A stretch of 64,000 bases of DNA from positions 1-64,000 of the forward strand of contig CABUIC010000001.1 in the NCBI GenBank assembly GCA_902491515.1, read 5' to 3'. This document shows positions 23,905 to 33,516 of the stretch, one piece after another. The translations under genes and the position numbers were made by a program. The notes beneath the pieces were generated by a model. It saw nothing but the letters and a program-made list of their open reading frames with translations, made no database searches and had not been told where the DNA came from. Position 1 is the stretch's first letter. Every line of letters starts with the position of its first letter. Source of the stretch: an uncultured Porphyromonadaceae bacterium. Its GTDB lineage: Bacteria; Bacteroidota; Bacteroidia; Bacteroidales; Muribaculaceae.

Positions 23905-25623
23905 TTAGAGTGTTTTAGCTTTGTCGAGGAGCGCTCTTGCGTTTGCGAGGGCGGCAGGGTCGGAAGCCGAGCCGCTGAGCATCAGGGCCAGTTCCGGCGC
24001 CCGCTCCTCTTCGGAAAGGGCGCGGATGTGGGTGTGGGTGGCTTCGTCGTCGTCTTCCTTGTAGACCTTGAAATGACGGTGGCCGTGGGCCGCCACGCCC
24101 GGGAGGTGGGTGATGGTGATGACCTGAATCTTGCGGCCTATGCTGCTCATCATCTCGGCCATGCGCTGGGCTATGTCGCCGGAGACACCAGTGTCGACCT
24201 CATCGAAGATTATCGAGGGGAGTTCCATGCTTTCGGCGACAATGCTCTTGATGCAGAGCATCAGGCGCGAAATCTCGCCTCCGGAGGCAGTCGCCCCTAC
24301 CGGCGTGAGAGCCTGATTCTTGTTGAATGCGAAAAGAAATTCTATCCGGTCTGCGCCGTCGGGGCCGAGTTTGTCTTTGGTCAGGGCCACCTCGCATCTG
24401 AGGTTCGGCATTCCGAGTGGCATCGCCCGCGACTTCAGGAGCTCCGCGAAGGCCGCCGCTGTGGCGGTGCGGCTTTCCGTGAGTCTGTTCGCAAGCACGA
24501 CAGCTTCTTTCTTGGCGCGACGAGCCTTTGTCTCGAGTTCGGCGAGGACGTCCTCGCTGTTGTTTAACTCCCTGAGCTGCCCCCCGATGCGGTCGCGGAG
24601 GGCTATAAGGTCTTCGGGCGACTCCACATGGTGCTTCATTTCAAGCGAGTAAAGCTCGGAGAGCCGTTCTTCGACTTCCTCGAGCCTTCCGGGGTCCGCC
24701 TGAAGGGAATTGTCGAAGCTTTGGAGCGAGTCGGCTATGTCGCGGATTTCGATTCTCGCGGACTGAAGCCGCTCGGCGAGGGAGCGGAGGCCGCCGTGGC
24801 CCTCTTCGTCGGAGTCTCCGGAATTTTCAGCAACCCCCGATGCAAGAGCTTCGCATGCTCCGGCCGCTTCGGATAGGAGACCGAGCACGTCTGCGTCGCC
24901 GTCGCCTCCGTTTCCGCCGAGAGGTCCGAGAACGGCCCTGACGCGCTCTTTTATTTCCGTCAGGTTGCCGAGGATGTCGCGTTCGCGCTCGAGTTTCTCC
25001 TGTTCGCCGGGAGTAAGGTTCAGCTCGGCGAGCTTGTCATACTGATACTGCAGATACTCGGCGTCGCTTTGGCTGCGGCGGATGCTCTCGCGGGTGTCTG
25101 TATAGGCTTTCAGTGCTTTCCTGTAGCTATGGAAGGCTGTCCGGTATTCGGCCAGGAGCGCGGAATTGCGCGCGAGTGAGTCTATAATCCTCAACTGGTA
25201 TGAGGCGTCGGAAATAAGCAGGTTCTGGTGCTGGGAATGGATGTCGACAAGCCGCAGGGCCACGTCGCGGAGCGTCGAGAGGCTCACCGGCGTGTCGTTG
25301 ATGAAGGCGCGCGACCTTCCTCCCGGAGAGAGTTCGCGGCGGAGGATGCATTCGCCCGGGAGCATGTCGAGATCGGCGTTGCGAAGCAGCGCTTCTATCG
25401 TTCCGTGCCCGTCGATTGCGAAAGTGGCCTCGATGACCGACTTCGCACCTGAGTCGCGCACGGCCTTGAGGTCTGCGCGTCCGCCAAGGAGGAGCCCGAG
25501 GGCGCCGAGGATAATCGACTTGCCCGCGCCGGTCTCGCCCGTGATGATGTTGAGGCCCGGAGCGAACTCGATGTCGATGCGGGATATGAGTGCGTAATTG
25601 GATATATGAAGACTTCGTATCAT
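23905..25623 (-). CDS. recN: DNA repair protein RecN
   Basis: This SMC-like ATPase is involved in double-strand-break repair. The 572-aa product has a Walker A at the N-terminus (GETGAGKSIILGALGLLLGG), a coiled-coil middle interrupted by an acidic stretch, an ABC signature (ASGGEISRLML) and Walker B (IIFDEVDTGVSG). Length and order are those of RecN. Its ATG overlaps the stop of the DUF4835 gene by 4 nt. Confidence 0.96.
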   Translation of the reverse strand: MIRSLHISNYALISRIDIEFAPGLNIITGETGAGKSIILGALGLLLGGRADLKAVRDSGAKSVIEATFAIDGHGTIEALLRNADLDMLPGECILRRELSPGGRSRAFINDTPVSLSTLRDVALRLVDIHSQHQNLLISDASYQLRIIDSLARNSALLAEYRTAFHSYRKALKAYTDTRESIRRSQSDAEYLQYQYDKLAELNLTPGEQEKLERERDILGNLTEIKERVRAVLGPLGGNGGDGDADVLGLLSEAAGACEALASGVAENSGDSDEEGHGGLRSLAERLQSARIEIRDIADSLQSFDNSLQADPGRLEEVEERLSELYSLEMKHHVESPEDLIALRDRIGGQLRELNNSEDVLAELETKARRAKKEAVVLANRLTESRTATAAAFAELLKSRAMPLGMPNLRCEVALTKDKLGPDGADRIEFLFAFNKNQALTPVGATASGGEISRLMLCIKSIVAESMELPSIIFDEVDTGVSGDIAQRMAEMMSSIGRKIQVITITHLPGVAAHGHRHFKVYKEDDDEATHTHIRALSEEERAPELALMLSGSASDPAALANARALLDKAKTL

Positions 25624-26549
25624 CGTTCTTCAGCTCCTTTTTTAAGCTGTTCGAGACGCTCGGTCTCGGTTGGATAAATCGGTTCCAGAAGATTGTAGAC
25701 TGCGGTGCGCTCTGTAGCCGGAGCCTTGGAATAGAGGTTCACCAGTTCGTCGAGCTTTGCGTCCTTGAACATCGAGATGACCACGCTCATCGGCGCCTTT
25801 CCATAGATGTCGCCGATGGTTTTCAGACCCTCGGTGATTGTCGCACGCCCCTTGTCGGGACTCTGCACCATCTCGTCGAGGCCTTTGCGGTGGTAGCTGT
25901 AAAGAAGATCGCGAATAGCTGTGGTAGCCGGGTCGGTGAGGGAGGACAGCACGGCGGAGCGGTTTTTGGTGTCCTCAAATGCCTTCCAGCCGCTTTCGCC
26001 GGAGCTCTGGCCCTGCTGGACAATCACGGCGAGACGCTCGTACATCTCATCGCCGCCCCGCGGTGCGAAGCTGTCGCAGTCCATTGCGATGATGAGACAG
26101 GCGTAGAAATTCAGGATGCCCGTGAGCTGACTTTCCCAGTTGTTGAGAGAGAAAATCAGCGGTTCGTTCTCGCGGTAGGTGAAGTCGATTTTTGTGTCCT
26201 TGAAATTTATCAGGGTGGTTGTGTAGCTGGAATTGTAGACCGGGCGGAGCGACTGAATCTGGAGGTCGCCGGTCATCTGGTCGTCCGTATATTCCTTGAT
26301 GGTGAAAAAGAGGGTGCATTCGATTTTTTCGTTGGCCGAAAACTGCATGTTGGTGAACACGGTGGTGTTCATGTAGTCGGATATGGCCTGCTGGAGGGTT
26401 TCGAATGCCGATTTGTTCGAGCCGTTGACCTGGTCGGAGTTAACCGTTACCTTGCAGTTGAGCTCCTGGGCATTGGCCGGAGAGGCGGCGGCCCATATGG
26501 CCGCCAGCGCGAGGAGAAAAGGTCTGAAATAGTGGAGGGAGAGGTTCAT
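25620..26549 (-). CDS. DUF4835 family protein (type IX secretion protein PorD-like)
   Basis: The 309-aa product has a signal peptide (LLALAAIWAAASPANA, then QELNCKVTVNSDQ) followed by the conserved start of DUF4835 proteins. Members of this family are annotated as PorD, a periplasmic accessory of the Bacteroidetes type IX secretion system; that link is from memory of annotation practice rather than visible in sequence. ATG 26549 is preferred; the longer start at 26591 would overlap coaBC and precede the signal peptide with a basic extension. It lies between coaBC and recN, an order conserved in Bacteroidales. Confidence 0.8.
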   Translation of the reverse strand: MNLSLHYFRPFLLALAAIWAAASPANAQELNCKVTVNSDQVNGSNKSAFETLQQAISDYMNTTVFTNMQFSANEKIECTLFFTIKEYTDDQMTGDLQIQSLRPVYNSSYTTTLINFKDTKIDFTYRENEPLIFSLNNWESQLTGILNFYACLIIAMDCDSFAPRGGDEMYERLAVIVQQGQSSGESGWKAFEDTKNRSAVLSSLTDPATTAIRDLLYSYHRKGLDEMVQSPDKGRATITEGLKTIGDIYGKAPMSVVISMFKDAKLDELVNLYSKAPATERTAVYNLLEPIYPTETERLEQLKKGAEER

Positions 26550-26571
26550 GCGTCGGTGCGTGGAATTGATT

Positions 26572-27780
26572 TTAGAGTGAATCGATTGCATCGATGATGT
26601 CTGCGGCGACGTCGGCTTTGCTTTTGAGCCCGAATTCCCGGGCGTCGCGACCGTCGGCGAAGAGAAGGGTTATCTTGTTGGTATCGGTGCCGAATCCGGC
26701 GCCCTTGTCGGCAAGCGAGTTCACGACAATCATGTCGAGATTCTTTCGTGCAAGCTTTTCGCCGCCGTTGGCTATTGCATTGTCGGTTTCGAGCGCGAAG
26801 CCTATCAGACGCTGGCCGGGAGCTTTCGAGTGTCCGAGCTCGGCGGCAATGTCGGGATTCTTCCGGAGCGCGATGCTTTCGACGGCCTCGTGCTCGCGCT
26901 TGATTTTCCTGTCATGGAACTCGGCTGGAGCGTAGTCGGCGACTGCGGCGGCCATGATGGCGGTATCGCAGGATGGAAAGGCTTTCCTGCACTCGTCGAG
27001 CATTTCAACGGCCGATTCGACGGGCACGACCCTGATGCGGGGATTGCGGGCACGGACACTGACAGGCCCGGAGACGAGGGTTACTTCGGCTCCGCGGGCG
27101 GCGGCTTCCTCGGCTATGGCGTAACCCATTTTGCCGGTAGAGAAGTTGCTGATGAAGCGCACGGGGTCGATACGCTCGATTGTCGGGCCTGCGGTGATGA
27201 GGAATCTCCGTCCGGCAAGCGACTGACCTTTGGCGAAAAATTCGGCGAGCACTTCGACAATGCGCTCGGGCTCTTCCATGCGTCCCTTGCCGGTGAGATG
27301 GCTGGCAAGCTCTCCGGAGGCGGCCTCGATGATGTGGTTGCCGTAGGAGCGGAGCAGTTCGATGTTTCGTGTGGTCGAGGGATGGGCCATCATGTCGAGG
27401 TCCATGGCCGGAGCGATGAACACCGGTGCTTTCGCGGAGAGGTAGGTGGTGATGAGCATGTTGTCGGCCACGCCGTTGGCCATCTTGGCGATGGAGGAGG
27501 CCGTAGCCGGGGCAATAACCATCGCGTCGGCCCATAGACCGAGGTCCACATGCGAATGCCATTCGCCCGTATTGGCCGAGAAGAATTCGCTGACAACCGG
27601 CTTGCCCGACAGGGCCGAAAGTGTTACCGGGGTGATGAACTCCTTGCCGTTGGGAGTGATGACAACCTGGACTTCGGCACCGGCCTTGATTAACAAACGG
27701 AGAAGCACCACCGACTTGTAAGCGGCGATGCCTCCCGTGATGCCAAGTATGATGTGCTTGCCTTGGAGAGGTGAAGTCAT
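26572..27780 (-). CDS. coaBC: Bifunctional phosphopantothenoylcysteine decarboxylase / phosphopantothenate-cysteine ligase
   Basis: It catalyses two successive steps of coenzyme A synthesis. The N-terminal flavoprotein CoaC part shows LGITGGIAAYKS, the active-site His region EWHSHVDLGLWADA and the PAMDLDMM loop. The C-terminal CoaB part begins RFLITAGPTIERIDPVRFISN, with FSTGKMGYAIAEEA. At 402 aa it is the normal fused form. The start overlaps the upstream exonuclease stop by 4 nt. Confidence 0.96.
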   Translation of the reverse strand: MTSPLQGKHIILGITGGIAAYKSVVLLRLLIKAGAEVQVVITPNGKEFITPVTLSALSGKPVVSEFFSANTGEWHSHVDLGLWADAMVIAPATASSIAKMANGVADNMLITTYLSAKAPVFIAPAMDLDMMAHPSTTRNIELLRSYGNHIIEAASGELASHLTGKGRMEEPERIVEVLAEFFAKGQSLAGRRFLITAGPTIERIDPVRFISNFSTGKMGYAIAEEAAARGAEVTLVSGPVSVRARNPRIRVVPVESAVEMLDECRKAFPSCDTAIMAAAVADYAPAEFHDRKIKREHEAVESIALRKNPDIAAELGHSKAPGQRLIGFALETDNAIANGGEKLARKNLDMIVVNSLADKGAGFGTDTNKITLLFADGRDAREFGLKSKADVAADIIDAIDSL

Positions 27781-28541
27781 TTGATTTTAAGCATTATTCG
27801 CGTAAAGGCGTTTTTCGTGTTCTGCGGGAAGTCGCCGTTCATTATCCAGCCGTAGTAACCGCGGTCGTTGCGGAGAACTTCTGCGGCGAGCTTGCCTTTG
27901 TACTTGCCGAAGTTGATGACCTCGCGGTGCTGGTCATCGTAGATGAGGCGTCCGGCAAGGTCGACATTGCGGTTCTGCGAGGCGAATTCCGAAAGGGCGT
28001 CCACATCGTCGGGAAGGTCCTGATATTTGTCGAGCTGGGCCTTGAAGACCTCGAGAGTCGCACGGGTGTCGCCGTCGGCACTGTGGGCAACGTCTCCGAG
28101 CTCTTTGCCGCAGTAGAACCGGTATGCCGCCTCGAGGTTGCGGGGCTCTTTCTTGTGGTAGATGGTCTGGACATCGATGAAGCGGGCGTTGGAGATGTCG
28201 AAGGCCACTCCGGCGCGCTGGAATTCCTGGTCGAGAAGGGGGATGTCGAAGCGGTTGGAGTTGAAACCGGCGATGTCGCAGCCCTCGATGAGTTTCGCCA
28301 GAGAGGCGGCAACCTGCTTGAACGTAGGTTCGCAGGCAACCATCTCGTCCGTGATATGGTGAACGGCGGTAGCCTCGGCAGGGATGGGCATCTGCGGGTT
28401 TATGCGCCGGGTCTTCTTGATTTCCTGACCGTCGGGCATCACCTTTATGAGCGAGATTTCGACGATGCGGTCGTGGGTGATGTTGGTCCCCGTGGTCTCG
28501 AGGTCAAAGAAGACGATGGGGCGGGTGAGCTTCAGGCGCAT
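27777..28541 (-). CDS. DnaQ-like 3'-5' exonuclease (DEDDh)
   Basis: The 254-aa protein has the three exonuclease motifs: FFDLETTGTN (Exo I), AGFNSNRFDIPLL (Exo II) and HSADGDTRATLEV (Exo III, DEDDh type). A C-terminal extension ending GYYGWIMNGDFPQNTK is shared by Bacteroidetes homologues annotated as DNA polymerase III epsilon. It could proofread for the replicase or act in repair. It lies 1 nt after dnaN, which supports a replication role. Confidence 0.88.
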   Translation of the reverse strand: MRLKLTRPIVFFDLETTGTNITHDRIVEISLIKVMPDGQEIKKTRRINPQMPIPAEATAVHHITDEMVACEPTFKQVAASLAKLIEGCDIAGFNSNRFDIPLLDQEFQRAGVAFDISNARFIDVQTIYHKKEPRNLEAAYRFYCGKELGDVAHSADGDTRATLEVFKAQLDKYQDLPDDVDALSEFASQNRNVDLAGRLIYDDQHREVINFGKYKGKLAAEVLRNDRGYYGWIMNGDFPQNTKNAFTRIMLKIK

Positions 28542-28542
28542 A

Positions 28543-29673
28543 TCAGAATTCTCCTACGGTCATGGGCATGAGGAGCATGACGAGCTCCGTGTTCTCTTCC
28601 TCCTCGCCGGGGCGGAACATTCCGGGGCGTCCGGCATCGCCGAGGTTCACGACAACGTCCTGACCCTTGAGCGTGTTGAGGATTTCGAGAAGGAACGAGG
28701 CGCTGAAGCCGATGGTGAGCTCAGTTCCGGTGAAGGAGCAGGGCACCTGTTCGCGGGCGCTGGTGCAGAGGGCCGGGTCGTTGCTCTTGAGGAGGATGCA
28801 CTCGGGGGTGATGCGGAACTTCTCGAGACCGCCCTCGACTTCCACAAAAATGGCCACGCGGCGCACGGCGTTGATGAGCCCCACGCGGTCGGTGGTGAGC
28901 ACCTGGGTATTGTTCTTGGGGATTACGCGGTTGTAGTCGGGATAGTTCCCGTTGAGGAATGTGCATTCGAAGGTGAAGTTGGGGCTTTCGATGCGGGCGG
29001 CGCGACGGGTCATCGTCAAGGCGATTTCAGGTTCCTTGGCGAAAACGTTCTTGATTACTGTCGCGGGCTTGGTGGGCACGATGCAGGAGGCTTCTACGCC
29101 CGGGGCGATGCGGCGGTCGATGTAGCGCACGAGCTTGCGGGTGTCGGTGGCCACGAAGGTGATGCAGTCGGGCTTGATGTCGAAATACACGCCCTGCATG
29201 ACTGCGCGGTATTCGTCGGTGGAGACAGCGAACATCGTGTTCTCCAGGCCCTTGAGAATATTCTCGGTGGGCACTTTGAAGGATACGGGTTCGCCTTCGG
29301 ATTCCGGGGCACGGAAAACGGGGTACTGGTCGGCATTGACGCCTACGAATCCGTAGTGGCCCGAGGGATATGTGAGCTGCACTTCGAGGGTGTCCTCGTT
29401 GATGTCCACTTCCACGCCCTGGTCAGGCATTTCCTTCAGGAGCTCCACAATCCTGCGCGCACCGAGGCAAAGACGGCCTGAGCCTTGGGCATCATGCACT
29501 TCAAGACGCGCCGTAAGGGCGTTCTCCGTGTCCGAGCCCGTTATGGTCAGGATATTTCCGGAAAGACTGATGAGGAAATTGTCAAGAATGGCGAGTGCGT
29601 TCTTGCTGTTGATTACTTTGCTTACGGCCGACGTGGCGTTGTAGAGCGCTTTGCTTGATACGTTGAATCTCAT
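28543..29673 (-). CDS. dnaN: DNA polymerase III sliding clamp (beta subunit)
   Basis: The 376-aa product forms the ring that tethers polymerase to DNA. The three-domain clamp pattern is visible, beginning MRFNVSSKALYNATSAVSKVI and ending MLLMPMTVGEF, where the family C-terminus MPMR is usual. It is the first gene of a leftward eight-gene run through lpxB. It is not next to dnaA here. Confidence 0.95.
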   Translation of the reverse strand: MRFNVSSKALYNATSAVSKVINSKNALAILDNFLISLSGNILTITGSDTENALTARLEVHDAQGSGRLCLGARRIVELLKEMPDQGVEVDINEDTLEVQLTYPSGHYGFVGVNADQYPVFRAPESEGEPVSFKVPTENILKGLENTMFAVSTDEYRAVMQGVYFDIKPDCITFVATDTRKLVRYIDRRIAPGVEASCIVPTKPATVIKNVFAKEPEIALTMTRRAARIESPNFTFECTFLNGNYPDYNRVIPKNNTQVLTTDRVGLINAVRRVAIFVEVEGGLEKFRITPECILLKSNDPALCTSAREQVPCSFTGTELTIGFSASFLLEILNTLKGQDVVVNLGDAGRPGMFRPGEEEENTELVMLLMPMTVGEF

Positions 29674-29711
29674 ATATGCGGAGGATTGTTTTTCGGGGTT
29701 TGTTTAGCTTA

Positions 29712-29719
29712 CAAAAGTA
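29712..29719 (-). promoter_or_regulatory. -7 box of the dnaN operon
   Basis: Read leftward, TACTTTTG matches TAnnTTTG, 38 nt before the dnaN ATG. No TTTG lies at the standard distance, so the -33 element is weak or absent. The gap between comEC and dnaN is AT-rich. Confidence 0.55.
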
Positions 29720-29762
29720 CAAAAAAAACATAAGAAACTTTTATAAGGAGCAAAAATAAATG

Positions 29763-31763
29763 TTAAAGCTCCATATATCGGGCCGCAGGCAGGAAACGTG
29801 CGGGCACATCGAGTTCGCGGCAGATTTCTTCGTACTGCCTCCTGCGTTTGACTGTGAGCGTGCCGCTTATTATAACCAGTTCAGGGCGTAGACGCGAAAT
29901 TTCCGTCAGGTCAGGGAGATAGTCGCGGTGTACGAGCAGTAACGCGTTCCGGGGAATGACCCGCACCGGTCCATACACTACACTTTTTCCCGGCAATACA
30001 AGCAGACCGGGACTGAAGTTCTCGAGCCCGGGCCATGAAAGGCGGGGGACGGTGTCGCACACCCCTGGGGTGTCGCTTCCGAGCCCGGCGAGATAGCCGG
30101 AAGAGCCCCGGTAGTCTCCGGATTGGCCCGAGGGTGAATATATCAGCCCATTTTCGCCGGCGTGGAACATCATTACGATATGCCCGCGGTAAGTTCCGAC
30201 GCACGCTCCGGGAGTGGCAGGCTTCACAGGCAGTACCACGCATAAAGCACCGACGAGTACCGCTGAGAGGGCAGCGGCGGCCTTATGGCGCCGCTTTTCG
30301 AGCCGCAGGCCGATGGCGAGCGCCAGAAGCGACAATGTGAGTCCGGCTATGCCGAAAGGCGAGGGGACGAGGGTCATTGACGAAGAAAGCTCCGCGGCAT
30401 GGGAACAAAGTCCCTGCATCTGTGAGAACAGAAAATCGGCCGGAGCGCCAAGTAAGCTGTAATGGAGGCCCGTATGCCAGAGCACTAAGGCACTCCCCGC
30501 CAAAGCTATCATCAGGGGGAAGAAAAGGGCCACAATCATGTTCGCAGGCAGAAAGTAGAGCGGGAACGAATGGAAAATCAAGAGTGTGGCCGGCAATGTG
30601 CCGAGAATTGCGGCAACCGGCAGACACATCCATGAACACAGAACATACGCGCGGTGTTGCCGTCTTCCGAAAGGATTGAGTGCGTCGGCGAAAAGAAGAA
30701 TTCCGAGCACAGCTCCGAAGGAAAGGAGGAAGCCGCCGTCGAAGAGCCAGTACGGATTGAACAGCAGGATTACGAGGGCGGCTAAGGCCAGACTGTTGTA
30801 TGGAAAGTTACCATGCTGAAGAAGCCGGGCAATCAGGTAGGCTGTTATCATCACTCCCGCCCGCACGGCTGAGGGCTGGGCGCCGCATATCAGGATATAA
30901 AGCCAGATGAGTAAAATTGCCGGAATGTGGCGCAAACGGCCAAGGTTCTCGCCCAATCCTCCGAGCGGGAGAAGGCAGAGGCTTATCAGCCATGCAACCA
31001 GTCCGACGTGGTAGCCGCTGACGCAGAGGATGTGCGAGATTCCGAGTTGCCTGAAGTCGGCGCGCAAATCGGCCGGGAGTTCTCCCCGGAGCCCCAGGAC
31101 TGTTGCAAGGAGGAAGTCCTGCGATTCGGAGGAAAGCGGTGAGGCGACTATCATTTCGGCCAGTCTGTCGCGGAGACGGGAAGGCAGGAAGCGGAGGCTC
31201 CGGGAGTGTCCGCTGACGGAGATGTCTTTCGAGGTGCAGAATCCGTCAGCGCCGATTCCGCGTGCGAAATAATAGAAGCGGTCGGGTTCGAGAGAGCCGG
31301 TTCCCCGGCGGTCCTCTGTCGCGTCGGCAGGGCAGATGGCCGTCACGCTGTCGCCGGGATGAAGTTCAGGCTCGATGTCGCCTATTGTCAGCAGGCACTT
31401 GAACGGGCGTACCTCCGTGTTGTCAACACGGTTAACGGTAATGGTGGCACGTTGGGCGTTTTGAGTGCAAGTCATGTCGACGACCGTTCCCGTAAACTTG
31501 TGCGGGTAGCCGTCGACGGCATAATCGGGCGCCGCAGCAGGAAGGGCATAAGCTGTCGAGAGACACCCAATGCCGAAAAACAGGGCGCAAACTGCCGGAT
31601 AATGTTTTTTAAGGATAATGAAGCCGGCGAACAATAAAAAAGCGCACCCGACCGCGGTCCATATCAGGACCGCCGAGCCGGGTGCGATGCATCCTGCGAG
31701 AATTCCGAGCACTGTAGCCCCCAGAAGTCCGGAAACCGGAGCGTATGACAGCGGGGGCTTCAT
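29763..31763 (-). CDS. comEC: ComEC/Rec2-family DNA uptake channel protein
   Basis: The 666-aa inner-membrane protein has an N-terminal soluble DUF4131 (OB-like) domain after the first helices, and the competence domain with the conserved GISHILCVSGYHVGL motif and many helices (for example AILLIWLYILICGAQPSAVRA). It is the presumed channel for single-stranded DNA entry. The C-terminal 170 residues lack the metallo-beta-lactamase HxHxDH motif seen in Firmicute ComEC; this shorter form is common in Bacteroidetes. It follows the YeiH-type gene by 23 nt. Confidence 0.9.
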   Translation of the reverse strand: MKPPLSYAPVSGLLGATVLGILAGCIAPGSAVLIWTAVGCAFLLFAGFIILKKHYPAVCALFFGIGCLSTAYALPAAAPDYAVDGYPHKFTGTVVDMTCTQNAQRATITVNRVDNTEVRPFKCLLTIGDIEPELHPGDSVTAICPADATEDRRGTGSLEPDRFYYFARGIGADGFCTSKDISVSGHSRSLRFLPSRLRDRLAEMIVASPLSSESQDFLLATVLGLRGELPADLRADFRQLGISHILCVSGYHVGLVAWLISLCLLPLGGLGENLGRLRHIPAILLIWLYILICGAQPSAVRAGVMITAYLIARLLQHGNFPYNSLALAALVILLFNPYWLFDGGFLLSFGAVLGILLFADALNPFGRRQHRAYVLCSWMCLPVAAILGTLPATLLIFHSFPLYFLPANMIVALFFPLMIALAGSALVLWHTGLHYSLLGAPADFLFSQMQGLCSHAAELSSSMTLVPSPFGIAGLTLSLLALAIGLRLEKRRHKAAAALSAVLVGALCVVLPVKPATPGACVGTYRGHIVMMFHAGENGLIYSPSGQSGDYRGSSGYLAGLGSDTPGVCDTVPRLSWPGLENFSPGLLVLPGKSVVYGPVRVIPRNALLLVHRDYLPDLTEISRLRPELVIISGTLTVKRRRQYEEICRELDVPARFLPAARYMEL

Positions 31764-31786
31764 ATGGCTTGGAAATTTATGAGGTT

Positions 31787-32743
31787 TTATTCAATTGTCT
31801 CAAGCACCACGAAAAGGCTTGAGATGCTGATGACAATCCATAAGGCTACAGCCTGAAGAAGTGGTTTTATGCCTACATTCTTTATAGACTCAAGAGACAG
31901 CGAGGCGCCGATGAGGAAAAGGGTCACGACCATTCCGCGTTTGGCAATCCACACCATAGAGCTGACGAACCAGTCGGGAAGAGCGACGTAGGTGTTGACC
32001 ACCATGGCGATGACGAAGAGGAAGATGAACCAGGGTATGGAAATCTTGCTGCTCTTGTCGCGGAAGATGAACATCGTCACGAGCGCGAGGGGTATAATCC
32101 ACAGCGCGCGGGTGAGCTTGATGAGGGTGGCAACCTGAAGGGCCTCCTCGCCATAGACTTCGCCTGCGCCAACGACGGACGACGTATCGTGGATGGCGAT
32201 GGCCGCCCAGGTGCCGAACTGCTGCGGGGTCATGTCAAGCATGTGGCCCAGTGGCGGGAAGATGAAGAGCGCTATTGAGTTGAGAATGAAAATCACGCCG
32301 AGCGACACCGCCATCTCGTTCTCGTCTGCCTTGACTACGGGCCCCACGGCCGCAATTGCGCTTCCGCCGCATATGGCCGTACCTGAGGAGATGAGGTAGG
32401 CCGTCTTGCGGTTGATGTGCATGTAATAGCCGAGGAGAACACCCAGAGCCATCACGCCCACAACAGAAACTACCGTGAAGAGCATGCCCTCTGAACCGCT
32501 TTTAAGCGACTGCTGGAGGTTCATGTTGAAGCCGAGGCAGACTACGGCAACCTGAAGCAGGTATTTTGAGGTCTTCTTGTTGAACTTGGGATAGGGGTTG
32601 GGGAAAATAAAGGCGAAAATCAGACCGCAGAGCAGCGCGACAGGTGCGGAAATCACGGGCAGTCCGAAAACATTCCAGGGGATAAGGATAATTGCGATAA
32701 GGGCGATATAGATGCCTTTGGAGAGTGTTTGCTTATTGTTCAT
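31787..32743 (-). CDS. YeiH-family membrane transporter (putative sulfate exporter)
   Basis: The 318-aa protein has about ten hydrophobic helices and the family features: an N-terminal VALLCGLIFAFIFPNP, the SSGTAICGGSAIAAVGPVVKA motif and AIHDTSSVVGAGEVYG. The family (PSE, UPF0324) is annotated as putative sulfate exporters, and experimental support is thin. Its ATG overlaps the aroE stop by 4 nt. Confidence 0.85.
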   Translation of the reverse strand: MNNKQTLSKGIYIALIAIILIPWNVFGLPVISAPVALLCGLIFAFIFPNPYPKFNKKTSKYLLQVAVVCLGFNMNLQQSLKSGSEGMLFTVVSVVGVMALGVLLGYYMHINRKTAYLISSGTAICGGSAIAAVGPVVKADENEMAVSLGVIFILNSIALFIFPPLGHMLDMTPQQFGTWAAIAIHDTSSVVGAGEVYGEEALQVATLIKLTRALWIIPLALVTMFIFRDKSSKISIPWFIFLFVIAMVVNTYVALPDWFVSSMVWIAKRGMVVTLFLIGASLSLESIKNVGIKPLLQAVALWIVISISSLFVVLETIE

Positions 32744-33516
32744 TTATTCCAGAATTTGTAAGATGCCAAAGCTTGAAGGCGCAGCATTTCCGCGCCGTTG
32801 AGAGTCTGCGCGCCGGAGATGGCGGCTTTGCGCATGAAGAGGGTTTCGGCAGGATTGTAGACGAGGTCGGCGCATATATTGTGGTCGGAGAGGAGCTTGT
32901 AGGGTATAGGCACGCATTTATCCGTCGCGGGAAAGGTGCCGAGAGGGGTGGCGTTCACTACAAGCGGTGCTTCTGTAAGCAATCGCGAGTCTATCTCCTG
33001 ATAAGAAATCACACCATGTCTACCGGCCGGATTGCGCGACACGAGTATTGAGCCTACTCCGAGCTGTCGGAGCGCGACGGTCACAGCCGATGCCGCTCCG
33101 CCGGTGCCGCAGACCAGTGCGTTGCGGATGTCGGGGCGCAGGAAGGGACGGATGGACTCGCGGAAACCCTCGACATCGGTGTTGTGGGCTTCCACGCGCA
33201 ATAGTTTTCCGTCTCCCGAACAGTGCAGCCGGAGGGTGTTTGCCGCGCCGGCGTCCTCGGCTTCAGGGGTCAGCGAGTCGGCAAGCGCGTAAGCCGCACG
33301 CTTGTGTGGAGCGGTCACGTTCAGTCCGCACAGTCCCGGATTTTCCGCCGCGAGGGCCACGAGTGTCTCATGGTCGAAGCGCGGAAGCTCGAAATTGCGG
33401 TATTCATCCCCGAGGCCCTCCTCGCGGAATTTTTCCGTGAAGAAGGCCCGGGAAAAGGAGTGGCCGAGGGGATAGCCCACAAGGCCGTAGATTTTATGGT
33501 TCGGAATGCCGTTCAC
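32740..33516 (-). CDS. aroE: Shikimate dehydrogenase
   Basis: It reduces 3-dehydroshikimate to shikimate with NADPH. The 258-aa protein has the substrate part GLVGYPLGHSFS, the catalytic Lys72 in NVTAPHK (commonly NVTIPYK or NVTIPHK), Asp114 in AHNTDVEGF and the nucleotide loop GTGGAASAV. The C-terminal NGAEMLRLQALASYKFW fits. It is overlapped by 4 nt at both ends by the protease and transporter genes. It works downstream of the DAHP synthase at 17744. Confidence 0.93.
   Translation of the reverse strand: MNGIPNHKIYGLVGYPLGHSFSRAFFTEKFREEGLGDEYRNFELPRFDHETLVALAAENPGLCGLNVTAPHKRAAYALADSLTPEAEDAGAANTLRLHCSGDGKLLRVEAHNTDVEGFRESIRPFLRPDIRNALVCGTGGAASAVTVALRQLGVGSILVSRNPAGRHGVISYQEIDSRLLTEAPLVVNATPLGTFPATDKCVPIPYKLLSDHNICADLVYNPAETLFMRKAAISGAQTLNGAEMLRLQALASYKFWNK

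Noticed and set aside
23119..24567. Open frame of about 480 codons opposite rlmB and recN
   Set aside because: Sense-strand genes are unmistakable; the antisense frame has no family similarity, and its composition is typical of shadow frames.
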